Assembly: GCF_009909195.1 (NCBI RefSeq)
Contig: NZ_JAAAMU010000002.1
Span: 186,001 to 250,000, forward strand
From: Paenibacillus sacheonensis
Lineage (GTDB): Bacteria > Bacillota > Bacilli > Paenibacillales > Paenibacillaceae
DNA: 64,000 nt
Direction of reading: 5' to 3'
Shown one piece after another: positions 1-8,006 of the stretch. How positions within the stretch are numbered: the first letter of the stretch is position 1; the number at the start of each line of letters is the position of its first letter. A model generated the notes under the pieces. It saw only the letters and a list, made by a program, of their open reading frames with translations. It did not search any database and was not told the origin of the DNA. The position numbers and the translations under genes were made by a program.

Positions 1-66
1 TACAAGAAGCTGTATATGACCCAATTCGAGATGCAGCAGTCCCTTGCCATGCAGACGGGCGCCTAG
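1..66 (+). CDS. C-terminal end of an unidentified protein (partial)
   Basis: Frame 1 is open from the window edge to a TAG and encodes the last 21 residues, ending MQTGA. The tail is Met/Gln-rich and too short to assign to a family. A stem-loop follows 13 bases after the stop, which suits the end of a transcription unit. It is a real gene end only by this context; the frame has no visible start. Confidence 0.45.
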   Translation, partial: YKKLYMTQFEMQQSLAMQTGA

Positions 67-78
67 CGGGGCCCAAGC

Positions 79-115
79 CGGGGCAGTTTTCTTCTAGTAG
101 GAAGAGAGCTGCCTC
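79..115 (+). terminator. probable intrinsic terminator of the partial upstream gene
   Basis: An imperfect hairpin (GGGCAG arm pairing with CTGCCTC, with several G-U pairs) is followed by only a short T stretch. It is a plausible but weak terminator. Confidence 0.4.
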
Positions 116-231
116 TTTGCATGGTTGAGAGGCTCGCAATTGGGATAGACTAGATAAATAAATTGACATTCAGACGCAAATTTAATAAGCTTACAAGGAA
201 TTTTCAAATCTACAAAAACAGGAGATCGATT

Positions 232-504
232 ATGAAATTCAACATTAAATTTAAAGATTTTGCAGCGGCTGATGTGAATCCGGCAGCAGGTCTATATCAT
301 TTCGTCGTAACGATGTCCGACAATACGCAAATCCGGCTCATTTTCTCGAAGAATCCAGATTGGAAGCTGATCGGCGTCAATCGCCTACTGACGGTGCCTT
401 GCCCGATCTGCAGAAGAGACTACTACTGCAACTGCATGTCCAAGTATGCCGAAGAACTCGAGCGCGAAGTATTGGATAACGAGCTCATTTCTTCCGTTCT
501 TTAA
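232..504 (+). CDS. small conserved-type protein with a Cys cluster, function unknown
   Basis: The protein is 90 residues. The start at 232 is preceded by AGGAG at a good distance; an in-frame upstream extension to 163 has no ribosome-binding site. The N-terminal two-thirds reads as a small beta-rich domain (residues 1-60). The C-terminal part contains CPICRRDYYCNC, a CxxC plus CxC arrangement that could bind zinc or a metal cluster, followed by an acidic helix. I do not recognise the family. It sits alone between a terminator and the serS T-box leader. Confidence 0.6.
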   Translation: MKFNIKFKDFAAADVNPAAGLYHFVVTMSDNTQIRLIFSKNPDWKLIGVNRLLTVPCPICRRDYYCNCMSKYAEELEREVLDNELISSVL

Positions 505-577
505 TTCGCGGCACCGAATCGGGGCAATGCCGGTTGCGGACCGGCGGATGCTCTGCTATACTTCTTGCAATAAGCTA

Positions 578-769
578 ACAGGCCGATGAAGAGTATCCAA
601 CTCGGAGGCGTTGCGTACGGAACGGGCATGATCATGCTTCGTTCTCCAAGCAGTCCGGCACCGCGCCGTTACCCGCGGAACCGAGAGAGTCAATCCTGGA
701 TTGACTAATTTGGGTGGCACCGCGAACGCGTTCTTCGTCCCATGACAGTGGGATCGGAGCGCGTTTTTT
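578..769 (+). promoter_or_regulatory. T-box leader (tRNA-Ser-sensing) with intrinsic terminator
   Basis: The hallmark T-box sequence TGGGTGGCACCGCGA is at 711-725. It is followed by a strong terminator hairpin at 725-769 (AACGCG arm, TCCCA/TGGGA inner stem, CGCGTT arm, then six T). A stem I region starts near 580 with an AGAGTA-like loop E element (590-595). A candidate UCC serine specifier followed by A is at 645-647. Uncharged tRNA-Ser would stabilise the antiterminator and allow serS transcription. The leader fills the gap between the small gene at 232 and serS. The specifier assignment is tentative; the T-box itself is clear. Confidence 0.9.
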
Positions 770-801
770 GTTTACCCAAAACCAATCGAGGAGTGTTCAA
801 C

Positions 802-2085
802 ATGTTAGAAATTCAGGTGATTCGAGAACGGGCGGAGGACATTCAAACGGCGGCGAATCGAAAGGGCATCGCGATCGATATCGCCGAGCTGCTGAAGGTC
901 GATGATCGGCGGCGCGCCGTGCGGCGGGAGACGGAAGAGCTGCGCGCGGCACGCAATCGCGGCTCGAAGACGGTGGAGCTGCTGCTTAGGGGCGGTCGCT
1001 TGGACGAGGCCGGGCGCGCGAAGCGGGAGACGGCGGGGCTGCTGGCTGCGCTCAAGCGATCGGAGGAGAAGCATCGGGAGCTGGAGCGGCAGTTCCAAGC
1101 GATGATGCTTCAGGTGCCGAATTTCATCTCGCCCGATACGCCGGTCGGGGCAAGCGACCGGGATAATGCGGAGGTAAGGCGGGCAGGACAGCTCCCCGTA
1201 TTCGAATTCGAGGCGAGAAGCCACGTGCAGCTCGGCGATATGCTGGACATCATCGATATTCCGCGCGGCGTCAAAGTCGGCGGAACCCGCCAATACGTGC
1301 TGAAGAACGGCGGGTTGATGCTCCACCGCGCCGTACAGCAGCTGGCGCTGGACCTGTTGATCGGCAAAGGGTTCGATATCTTGGACGTTCCGGTCATGGT
1401 CAAAGAGGAGACGATGATCGCGACGGGCTTCTTCCCCGGCAACCGCGACCAGAGCTATGCCATCCAAGGCGAAGACAAATGGCTCGCCGGCACGTCGGAA
1501 GTGCCGCTGATCTCGTATTATGGCGGGGAAATCGTCGATCTCCAAGAACCCAAACTGCTTGGCGCGGTCAGCGCGTGTTATCGCAGCGAGGTCGGCTCGG
1601 CGGGGAGGGACGTCCAGGGACTCTACCGCGTGCATCAGTTTGCGAAGGTCGAGCAGGTGGTCATCTGCCAAGCGAACCTGCCGGAGGCGCTGGCCAGGCT
1701 GGAAGAGCTGACGGCGAACAGCGAGGAGCTGCTGCGGCTGCTCGAGCTGCCGTACCGCGTCGTCGCGGTCTGTACCGGCGATCTGTCGCAGAAGAATTAT
1801 AAGCAGTACGACATCGAGACCTGGATGCCGAGCCGCGGCAACTACGGGGAGACGCATTCGGCCTCGCTGCTGCTCGATTTTCAGGCAAGACGCTCGAACA
1901 TTCGGTACCGGGACGAGAACGGCAAGCTCAAGCATGCGTATACGCTGAACAATACGATGGCCGCGACGCCGCGCCTCCTGATTCCGCTCCTCGAGAACCA
2001 TCAGCGGGAGGATGGCTCGGTCTACATCCCGCCGGCGCTGCGGCCTTACATGCAGGGCATGGAAGCACTTTCCACGGCGCGATAA
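802..2085 (+). CDS. serS: seryl-tRNA synthetase, Thermus-like type
   Basis: This class II enzyme (427 aa) charges tRNA-Ser with serine. Residues 1-105 are the charged helical tRNA-binding arm. The catalytic core carries GTSEVPL (about 231-237), motif 2 YRSEVGSAGRD (from about 259) and motif 3 TPRLLIPLLENHQ (from about 389). The start at 802 follows GAGGAG; an in-frame ATG at 742 lies inside the T-box terminator and is rejected. The C-terminal block YTLNNTMAATPRLL and the NYGETHSAS loop resemble the Thermus thermophilus enzyme from memory more than the usual Bacillus enzyme, which has an LNGSGLAVGRT-type motif 3. It may therefore be a second copy. The usual pdxST neighbours of a Bacillus serS are absent. 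Confidence 0.93.
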   Translation: MLEIQVIRERAEDIQTAANRKGIAIDIAELLKVDDRRRAVRRETEELRAARNRGSKTVELLLRGGRLDEAGRAKRETAGLLAALKRSEEKHRELERQFQAMMLQVPNFISPDTPVGASDRDNAEVRRAGQLPVFEFEARSHVQLGDMLDIIDIPRGVKVGGTRQYVLKNGGLMLHRAVQQLALDLLIGKGFDILDVPVMVKEETMIATGFFPGNRDQSYAIQGEDKWLAGTSEVPLISYYGGEIVDLQEPKLLGAVSACYRSEVGSAGRDVQGLYRVHQFAKVEQVVICQANLPEALARLEELTANSEELLRLLELPYRVVAVCTGDLSQKNYKQYDIETWMPSRGNYGETHSASLLLDFQARRSNIRYRDENGKLKHAYTLNNTMAATPRLLIPLLENHQREDGSVYIPPALRPYMQGMEALSTAR

Positions 2086-2176
2086 CCCGTTCAAAAGGTA
2101 GCCCATCGAGAGAATTGCAGGTATACTACTAGAGTATGTACTGCCATTCGCTGGAAAACGAGAGGAGCTCAGCAAG

Positions 2177-3142
2177 ATGAACGTGGGGAATATTGCGCAA
2201 ACCGCCGATGCCATTCGCGCAAACGTAAGCAAAGTCATCGTCGGCAAGGAAGACATTGTGGATCAACTGATTATTGCGATTCTGACTTCGGGTCATGTTC
2301 TGCTCGAAGACGTGCCCGGCACGGGGAAGACGCTGCTCGCGAAAGCGGTCGCGAAGTCGATCAGCGGCGCATTCAAACGGATTCAATTCACGCCTGACCT
2401 CTTGCCGTCGGACTTGACGGGGATCCATTTCTATAATCAGAAGCTGGGTGAATTCGAGTTCCGGCCCGGACCTCTGTTCGCCAATATCGTGCTCGCCGAC
2501 GAAATCAACCGGGCGACGCCGCGGACGCAGTCCAGCCTGCTGGAATGCATGGAAGAGCGCCAGGTGAGCATCGACGGCACGACGCATGAGCTGGGACGGC
2601 CGTTTCTCGTTATCGCGACGCAGAATCCGGTCGAGCAGCAAGGTACCTTCCCGCTGCCGGAGGCGCAGCTCGATCGGTTTCTGTTCAAGCTGAAGATGGG
2701 GTACCCGACGACCGAGGAAGGCATCGCCATCATGAAACGCTTCATGGCGAACAGTCCGCTCGAGCATCTGGCACCCGTGGTCGATACGGTTCAGATCGAA
2801 GAAGCGAAGCAGCAGTATACGGGCGTTGAAGTCAGCGAAGAGCTGCTCTCCTATATGCTCGCGATCGTGGAAGCGACGCGCAAGCATCCCGATGCGGCGC
2901 TGGGCGCGAGTCCGCGAAGCAGCCAGGCGTTCCTGCGCGCCTGCCAGGCTCGTGCCGCCATCCAAGGCAGAAGCCACGTGCTTCCCGACGACGTGAAGGC
3001 CATGGCGGTGCCCGTGCTTGCGCACAGAATCTCGCTCAGGAGCGTGCAGCGGATGCGCGCGGACGCGGCGGAGCATATCGTTCAAAGCATTTTGGCGGCC
3101 ATTCCGGTGCCTGCCGACGCGCCGCTCATCAGCCGCGCCTAG
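2177..3142 (+). CDS. MoxR-family AAA+ ATPase
   Basis: The 321-aa AAA+ ATPase shows Walker A PGTGKT near residue 46, Walker B VLADEINRATPRTQ near 106, and a sensor/arginine-finger region around 150-190. The start is preceded by GAGGAG. MoxR proteins act as chaperone-like ATPases that assemble or activate partner proteins, often ones with von Willebrand A or DUF58 domains. The next gene, 29 bases downstream, encodes such a DUF58 partner, and the third gene is a membrane protein with a DUF4129-like tail. This is the standard three-gene MoxR layout in Firmicutes. The substrate is unknown. Confidence 0.92.
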   Translation: MNVGNIAQTADAIRANVSKVIVGKEDIVDQLIIAILTSGHVLLEDVPGTGKTLLAKAVAKSISGAFKRIQFTPDLLPSDLTGIHFYNQKLGEFEFRPGPLFANIVLADEINRATPRTQSSLLECMEERQVSIDGTTHELGRPFLVIATQNPVEQQGTFPLPEAQLDRFLFKLKMGYPTTEEGIAIMKRFMANSPLEHLAPVVDTVQIEEAKQQYTGVEVSEELLSYMLAIVEATRKHPDAALGASPRSSQAFLRACQARAAIQGRSHVLPDDVKAMAVPVLAHRISLRSVQRMRADAAEHIVQSILAAIPVPADAPLISRA

Positions 3143-3171
3143 CCGGCGCCATTGCAGAGGGGAGGCCAAAC

Positions 3172-4266
3172 ATGGGCATACATTGGTACATCATCAGTGC
3201 CGTGATCGTTATCGTATTGCAGCGTTATTTGTTTCGGTATTTCGGCATGCGCAAGGTCGGCTACACCCGTTCGTTCAGCGTTAGCACGTGCTTCGAAGGG
3301 GATGACGTCGAGATGGTAGAGAAGCTTGTCAACGACAAATGGCTTCCCGTACCGTGGCTTCGGGTGGAATCGCAGCTGCATGCGGGGCTTCGGTTCCAAA
3401 GCGACGCCAACTTCGCCGTCAGCAACGGGGAATATTTTCAAAATCACCGCAGCTTGTTCAGCTTGATGGGCAATAAACAGCTGACGCGGCGCCATGCCGT
3501 CCAAGCGAGCCAGCGCGGCTGTTATCGAATCAAGAGCGCCTCGCTCACGTTCGGCGATCTGTTCGGTTTGTTCAGCACCTGGAAATCCGTGCCGCTGCAG
3601 GTCGAGCTGCTCGTATATCCGCTGCCTGCGGATCGCGACTTGATCCAGCTGCCTTCCAGGAGCTGGCAAGGGGATATCGCCGTGCGAAGATGGATCGTGG
3701 AGGATCCGTTCGCCATCAGCGGCGTTCGCGAATACCGTCCGGGCGACCCGCTTAAAATGATCAACTGGAGCGCGACCGCCCGCACCGGCGGGCTGCAGGT
3801 TCACCGTCGCGACTACACCGCGGATTTTCGTCTCATCGTCCTCTTGAACGTTGAGGATCACGCCGGCATGTGGCATGCCGTTAATGACACGACGGTCATC
3901 GAGCACGGCATTCGGCTTGCCGCAGGCATATTGCAATTGGCGACCGAGCAGGGACTTGAAACCGCTTTCGCTTGCAACGGACATGAGTTGGATAATCCGG
4001 CCAGCATCATGAAGACGGAGCGGGGAGGCGGGCATGAGCATTTGAATTATCTGTTCGGCCAGCTGTCGAAGCTCGTGATCGCCCGCACGCTTCCGTTCGA
4101 TGCGATGCTGGAACAGCTTGCGCCGGAGTGGGGCGAACGGAGCGACATCGTCGTCATCTCCGCGTTCATGAGCGAACGCATCGGCGACATGATGGCGAAG
4201 CTGAGGAAGGACGGTCACGCCGTCGATTGGCTTCCGATTGCGGCAGAGGAGGCGGAAGCGGTATGA
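3172..4266 (+). CDS. DUF58 domain protein
   Basis: This is a 364-aa protein with a hydrophobic N-terminal membrane segment (residues 5-22). The DUF58 signature sits around residues 178-205: VREYRPGDPLKMINW followed by SATARTGGLQV. DUF58 proteins are partners of MoxR ATPases and are thought to work at the membrane or cell envelope. GAGGGGAGG precedes the ATG. The gene overlaps the next one by 4 bases (ATGA), which implies translational coupling. Confidence 0.9.
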   Translation: MGIHWYIISAVIVIVLQRYLFRYFGMRKVGYTRSFSVSTCFEGDDVEMVEKLVNDKWLPVPWLRVESQLHAGLRFQSDANFAVSNGEYFQNHRSLFSLMGNKQLTRRHAVQASQRGCYRIKSASLTFGDLFGLFSTWKSVPLQVELLVYPLPADRDLIQLPSRSWQGDIAVRRWIVEDPFAISGVREYRPGDPLKMINWSATARTGGLQVHRRDYTADFRLIVLLNVEDHAGMWHAVNDTTVIEHGIRLAAGILQLATEQGLETAFACNGHELDNPASIMKTERGGGHEHLNYLFGQLSKLVIARTLPFDAMLEQLAPEWGERSDIVVISAFMSERIGDMMAKLRKDGHAVDWLPIAAEEAEAV

Positions 4267-5564
4267 ATACGCAGCTAAGGCGCATTGGCGGCAGTCTGAT
4301 CTTGGGCTCCTTGCTTGAGCTCATGCTTTTCTTCCCGATCGTGCTAGGCGCATACGTTCTGAAGCCGCCAGGTACGACGGAGCTCGCGCTCGTCTGCTTG
4401 CTGCTGCTTGCCGTCTATTGGATCGGTTACGGCCTGAATGCATGGTTCAAGTTCGTGCATCCTTTTCCGAAAATCCTGTTGAGCCTTATCCTGGCCGCGG
4501 CTTGCGGAATCCCTCTTCTGGGCGTGACGGCGGGAAGCATCGTGCTCATGGCAATCGCCGTATTCTTCGTCTATCGCGGCAGCAAGCTTCCGGGATTGCC
4601 GCTCGGCGCCCGGTTGACGTCACAGGACTTTATCGTCGGCGTCTTTCTTTATTTCGTCGGTTCACTCGTCGACGCGGTCAACGGTACGTTCGACGGTTAC
4701 CGCGCGCTCTATCTCCTGGCAGGGATGGCGGCGCTGTTCATCTCGCTATACTTGACGAACCGGAACATGGTCGGACGCGAGACGCTCTCCGGTGCGGCGA
4801 GCCCGACGGTCGAGCCTTCCGTCCGTCGCAACAATCGAATCTTCGTCGGGATCGCGATCGGCGTCGCCGTATTGATCTCGCTGGCTTTCCAGCAGCAGCA
4901 TCTGATCGGCCAAGCGTGGCATGCGTTCGCGGATTGGCTGACCGGTCTGTTCAGCGGCGGCGGAGGCCAGCAGGAACCGCCTCCAGCCCAAGATATGACG
5001 CCGCCGACTTCGATGCTGCCGCCGGCGGAAGAATCCAAGAAGCTGCCGGCATGGGCGAATTACATCATGTACGGCATCGTAGCGTTATTCGCGCTCGTCA
5101 TCTTATTCTTGATCGGCCGGCGGCTGAACCGTCTGCCAGGCTGGCTCGATGAGCTTCGCCGAAAGTTCGCGGGGCTGTTCCAACGGGATCATGCCGCTAC
5201 GGCGCGCGGCTACGTGGATGAGGTCGAGCGGATCAAGAAGACGGAGCGGTCGCTTCGCCAGCGTTTCGGAAGAAGCAAGGAAGATCGGCTCAAGTGGAAG
5301 GATCTGACGGACAATGAAACGCGCATCCGTTACCTGTACAGACGCTGGGTGGGAAATGCAGTCAAGAAGGGCTTCCCGCATCAGCCGCATCTGACGCCGC
5401 GGGAAATTCAAGCCGAGTTGAGCGCGAAGGGGCTCGAGACCGTTCCCGGAGCTGCCTCCGACGCGCTCCTGCAGCAGTATCAGCAGGTCCGATACGCGGG
5501 CGGGAAGCTGAGCGACGAGCAGGTCCAAGCGTTGGCGGTCAAGCTGGGACAGATCAAGCCGTGA
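4263..5564 (+). CDS. multi-pass membrane protein with DUF4129-like C-terminal domain
   Basis: This is a 433-aa protein. Roughly seven hydrophobic segments occupy residues 8-230. A Gly/Gln/Pro-rich linker (about 235-270) and a last membrane helix (about 275-295) follow. The cytoplasmic tail is charged and contains a DUF4129-like region with RRWVGNAVKKGFPHQPHLTPREIQ. Full-length relatives carry a transglutaminase-like domain between the membrane block and DUF4129. Here that domain is absent and replaced by the short Pro-rich linker. The start at 4263 gives an ATGA overlap with the DUF58 gene. It probably works with the MoxR and DUF58 proteins in an envelope process. Confidence 0.82.
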   Translation: MNTQLRRIGGSLILGSLLELMLFFPIVLGAYVLKPPGTTELALVCLLLLAVYWIGYGLNAWFKFVHPFPKILLSLILAAACGIPLLGVTAGSIVLMAIAVFFVYRGSKLPGLPLGARLTSQDFIVGVFLYFVGSLVDAVNGTFDGYRALYLLAGMAALFISLYLTNRNMVGRETLSGAASPTVEPSVRRNNRIFVGIAIGVAVLISLAFQQQHLIGQAWHAFADWLTGLFSGGGGQQEPPPAQDMTPPTSMLPPAEESKKLPAWANYIMYGIVALFALVILFLIGRRLNRLPGWLDELRRKFAGLFQRDHAATARGYVDEVERIKKTERSLRQRFGRSKEDRLKWKDLTDNETRIRYLYRRWVGNAVKKGFPHQPHLTPREIQAELSAKGLETVPGAASDALLQQYQQVRYAGGKLSDEQVQALAVKLGQIKP

Positions 5565-5649
5565 CTGTCCGAAGGCCGGCATACATAATTATCCATGGTC
5601 GGGGCAAGCTAATTCGGAAGAAACCGATGCACACCGAGGAGGCACGTCC

Positions 5650-6000
5650 ATGAATAACGATCTGTCGGGACAACCAGTCAACAGTCAGCAGCTATCGTAT
5701 GAGCAGTTTCAGGAGCAGGTGAAATTAAGACAGGAGCAAGAGCAGCTGAAGGCAAAGGAAGCGCTGAAGGGCGCGGGTCTAGACCCCAAGTCGCAGCATT
5801 TGCAGTCCATCGCCCAAGCGCTCTACAGCGTCGAGAGCGAGCTGAAGCTGGCGGAAAACCAAATTCAGATGCAGATGGACGCCCAAAGGCGTCAAATCCA
5901 GCTGGTTCAACAAAAGATCCATCAAGCGATGGCTCAAGTGCAAGGCTCCTTGCCGAATGCGGGAAGCGGACAGTCAATAACGCAAAACTACATGCAGTAA
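5650..6000 (+). CDS. small Gln-rich coiled-coil protein, function unknown
   Basis: The 116-aa protein is extremely rich in Gln and charged residues, with heptad-like helices over residues 15-45 and 60-100. It ends in a flexible Gly/Ser/Gln tail. There is no signal peptide or membrane helix. GAGGAGG precedes the ATG, and a strong terminator follows 20 bases after the stop. The composition suggests a spore- or envelope-associated structural protein, but that is a guess. Confidence 0.65.
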   Translation: MNNDLSGQPVNSQQLSYEQFQEQVKLRQEQEQLKAKEALKGAGLDPKSQHLQSIAQALYSVESELKLAENQIQMQMDAQRRQIQLVQQKIHQAMAQVQGSLPNAGSGQSITQNYMQ

Positions 6001-6020
6001 TTGAAATAGGGAACGAAATC

Positions 6021-6066
6021 ATCCTTCTTGCCGCCCCGTCCGGGGTAGGCAGGGAGGATTTTTTTG
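6021..6066 (+). terminator. intrinsic terminator
   Basis: A long hairpin (ATCCTTCTTGCCGCCCC arm, TCCG loop, matching GGGG...GGCAGGGAGGAT arm) runs directly into seven T. It ends the unit finishing at 6000. Confidence 0.85.
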
Positions 6067-6106
6067 TCTATTCATCAAATAACCTAACTCGAACATTACA
6101 CAGACG

Positions 6107-6135
6107 TTCACGAATGGGTTTTCATGTAATATAAT
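6107..6135 (+). promoter_or_regulatory. sigma-A-type promoter for the purine-catabolic operon
   Basis: TTCACG (6107-6112) and TATAAT (6130-6135) are separated by 17 bases, about 90 bases upstream of the xdhC-like start. A perfect -10 with a weak -35 suggests an activated or moderately weak promoter. Confidence 0.6.
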
Positions 6136-6225
6136 ATAACATAAGATAACACGCCAGAGCCGGAAACCATGCACGGCCGCAAGCCGCGCCGCATTCAGAC
6201 CGTCGATACCGAGGAGGAGAACGCG

Positions 6226-7311
6226 ATGGATATGGCAGCTTTGTTGAACGTTTCCCTCGATCATGCGGAGGGCGGCGCGCCGGTACTGGCGACGGTCGTC
6301 CGCGTCAGAGGCCACGCTTATCGGAAAGAGGGCGCATCGATGCTGTTTCTGCCCTGCGGCAGACGATTCGGAAGCATCAGCGGAGGCTGCCTGGAAGAGG
6401 ATCTTCAGGCGAGAACCGAAGCGATCTCGGCGGCAGGGAAGCATGAATGCATTACCTATAACATGAGATCGCAAGAAGATGCCATATGGGGCGAGGCGAT
6501 GGGCTGCGGCGGCGAACTGACGATTCTGTTGGAGCCCGTAACCGGCGAACTGCTCCATCTGCTCCGCTTTACGCAGTACCGCTTGGCGCAAGGCTCGGGA
6601 GCATTGCTGATACGGGAATGGGACGATGATTCGATTGCCTATACGTTGACCTGCGTTGATGATGCATTACTTGCGGGGGTTCGTGAACCATCGGGCAAGG
6701 CAAGCGGAGCGATGGGAAGCGTGCAGTCGAAAGTGAAAGTAGACGCATCGCCGCGGAAAGCTGAAGCGTCTGCGCGGAATAGCGGATATATAGCCGTTCG
6801 GATTCTGCCTAAGCCAAGATTGATCTTATTCGGCGATGGCCAGGACGCTAGAGCGGTTGCCGGGTTGGCGGAAGGCATCGGTTTTCGAGTCATCATAGCC
6901 GATTGGCGGGAAGGACGGGGAGAAGGCGAGCGCGTAATCGGAACGGCTGCTCGCATTGCAGCTGCGCTGCAGATGCACGGCGGGGATTATTTGCTGCTAT
7001 GCAGCCATCAGCTGCAGCGTGAACGCGAGCTTCTGGAGCTGGTGCTTCCGCTCGGCCTGCGGTACATCGGGGTGCTCGGGTCGCGGGCGCGGATCGAGCA
7101 GCTGTTCGACGGACTCGAACGACCGTCGAACGTCCATGCGCCGGTGGGGATCCCGATCGGAGCGGACGGACCGCAGGAGATTGCGATCAGCATTGCAGCG
7201 CAGCTGATCGCGGTTCGCGGCGCAAGGGAGAGCGAAGGGAAGAGGAGGGCGGTGCCTGATGAGAATCGGAGCGATCTATTTGGCGGCCGGTTTCAGCCGG
7301 CGGATGGGTGA
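6226..7311 (+). CDS. XdhC/CoxI-family molybdenum cofactor maturation protein (PucA-like)
   Basis: The protein is 361 aa. The N-terminal XdhC domain (about 1-110) has HAYRKEGASMLF and SGGCLEEDL. A C-terminal Rossmann domain (about 200-310) has LFGDGQDARAVAGLA and HQLQRERELL. XdhC proteins bind and sulfurate the molybdenum cofactor before insertion into xanthine dehydrogenase. The start at 6226 follows GAGGAGGAG. The last 53 bases overlap the next gene in another frame, an unusually long overlap that gives XdhC a basic tail. Confidence 0.88.
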   Translation: MDMAALLNVSLDHAEGGAPVLATVVRVRGHAYRKEGASMLFLPCGRRFGSISGGCLEEDLQARTEAISAAGKHECITYNMRSQEDAIWGEAMGCGGELTILLEPVTGELLHLLRFTQYRLAQGSGALLIREWDDDSIAYTLTCVDDALLAGVREPSGKASGAMGSVQSKVKVDASPRKAEASARNSGYIAVRILPKPRLILFGDGQDARAVAGLAEGIGFRVIIADWREGRGEGERVIGTAARIAAALQMHGGDYLLLCSHQLQRERELLELVLPLGLRYIGVLGSRARIEQLFDGLERPSNVHAPVGIPIGADGPQEIAISIAAQLIAVRGARESEGKRRAVPDENRSDLFGGRFQPADG

Positions 7312-7897
7312 GGCGAAGCTGCCGCTCGAGCTTGCTCCCGGCATTACGGTCGGCAGCCGCGGACTTCTTGCGCTTCGCGGCTGCGGATTCCAGCCGATCG
7401 TAGTCGTGGTCCGTCTTGGAGATCCGCTGCTCTGGCTGTATGACAAAGCAGGGAACTTCGGCAGCCTGCCGAAGTTCCGCATCATCCCCTGCAAGGATGC
7501 GCGGGAGGGGATGTCGCGTTCGATCCGTTCGGGCATGGAGGCCCTCTTGCCGGAAGAGTTGGACGCCGTGCTTATCACGCTGGCGGATCAGCCTTTTATA
7601 TCCGTCATGCAGCTGCAACGATTGATAGCGGTGTACAAGGAAGATCCGATGGTCGATTTCGTCGCCAGCGGGAACGGCAAGATTTCGGCGCCTCCGGTTA
7701 TTTTCAGCAAGTCCCTTTTTTCGCGGCTGTGCCAGCTCGAGGGGGATGCAGGGGCTCGGGGGATTCTGCAGTCGCCGGATTATCGGGGGAAGGTCGTTCG
7801 TTATGCGTCGGAATGGTCGTTCGTAGATGTCGATACGAAGGAGCAGCTTGATAAAGCGAGACTGATCTGGTCGCAGGTGCAAGCGCGAGCAAAGTGA
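7259..7897 (+). CDS. MobA-like nucleotidyltransferase (PucB/MocA-like)
   Basis: This is a 212-aa nucleotidyltransferase. The glycosyltransferase-A-type NTP-binding motif LAAGFSRRMGEAKLPLEL is at residues 8-25, and a metal-binding region ITLADQPF is near 104. Family members attach CMP or GMP to molybdopterin to make the cofactor of xanthine dehydrogenase; B. subtilis PucB fills this role in the puc operon. It lies inside the same operon, overlapping the xdhC-like gene, with GAGGAGG upstream of the ATG. Confidence 0.85.
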   Translation: MRIGAIYLAAGFSRRMGEAKLPLELAPGITVGSRGLLALRGCGFQPIVVVVRLGDPLLWLYDKAGNFGSLPKFRIIPCKDAREGMSRSIRSGMEALLPEELDAVLITLADQPFISVMQLQRLIAVYKEDPMVDFVASGNGKISAPPVIFSKSLFSRLCQLEGDAGARGILQSPDYRGKVVRYASEWSFVDVDTKEQLDKARLIWSQVQARAK

Positions 7898-7932
7898 ACG
7901 AATGTGAACGGGATGTGCGCCATGCATGTCAT

Positions 7933-7957
7933 GTACGTCAAGTACGTCAAGTACGTG
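7933..7957 (+). repeat. short tandem repeat GTACGTCAA
   Basis: The 9-base unit GTACGTCAA occurs twice perfectly (7933-7941, 7942-7950), followed by a partial third copy GTACGT. It lies 50-75 bases upstream of the FAD subunit gene and just before TATAAG (7961-7966). It could be a direct-repeat binding site for a regulator. Confidence 0.45.
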
Positions 7958-8006
7958 TGATATAAGTTTACAGATAGGAATCCAACGGACAGAAAGGTGA
8001 GCGCCC

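Noticed and set aside
805-2256. Long minus-strand reading frame (483 codons) opposite serS
   Set aside because: It mirrors the serS codon pattern, has no ribosome-binding site and no recognisable domain.
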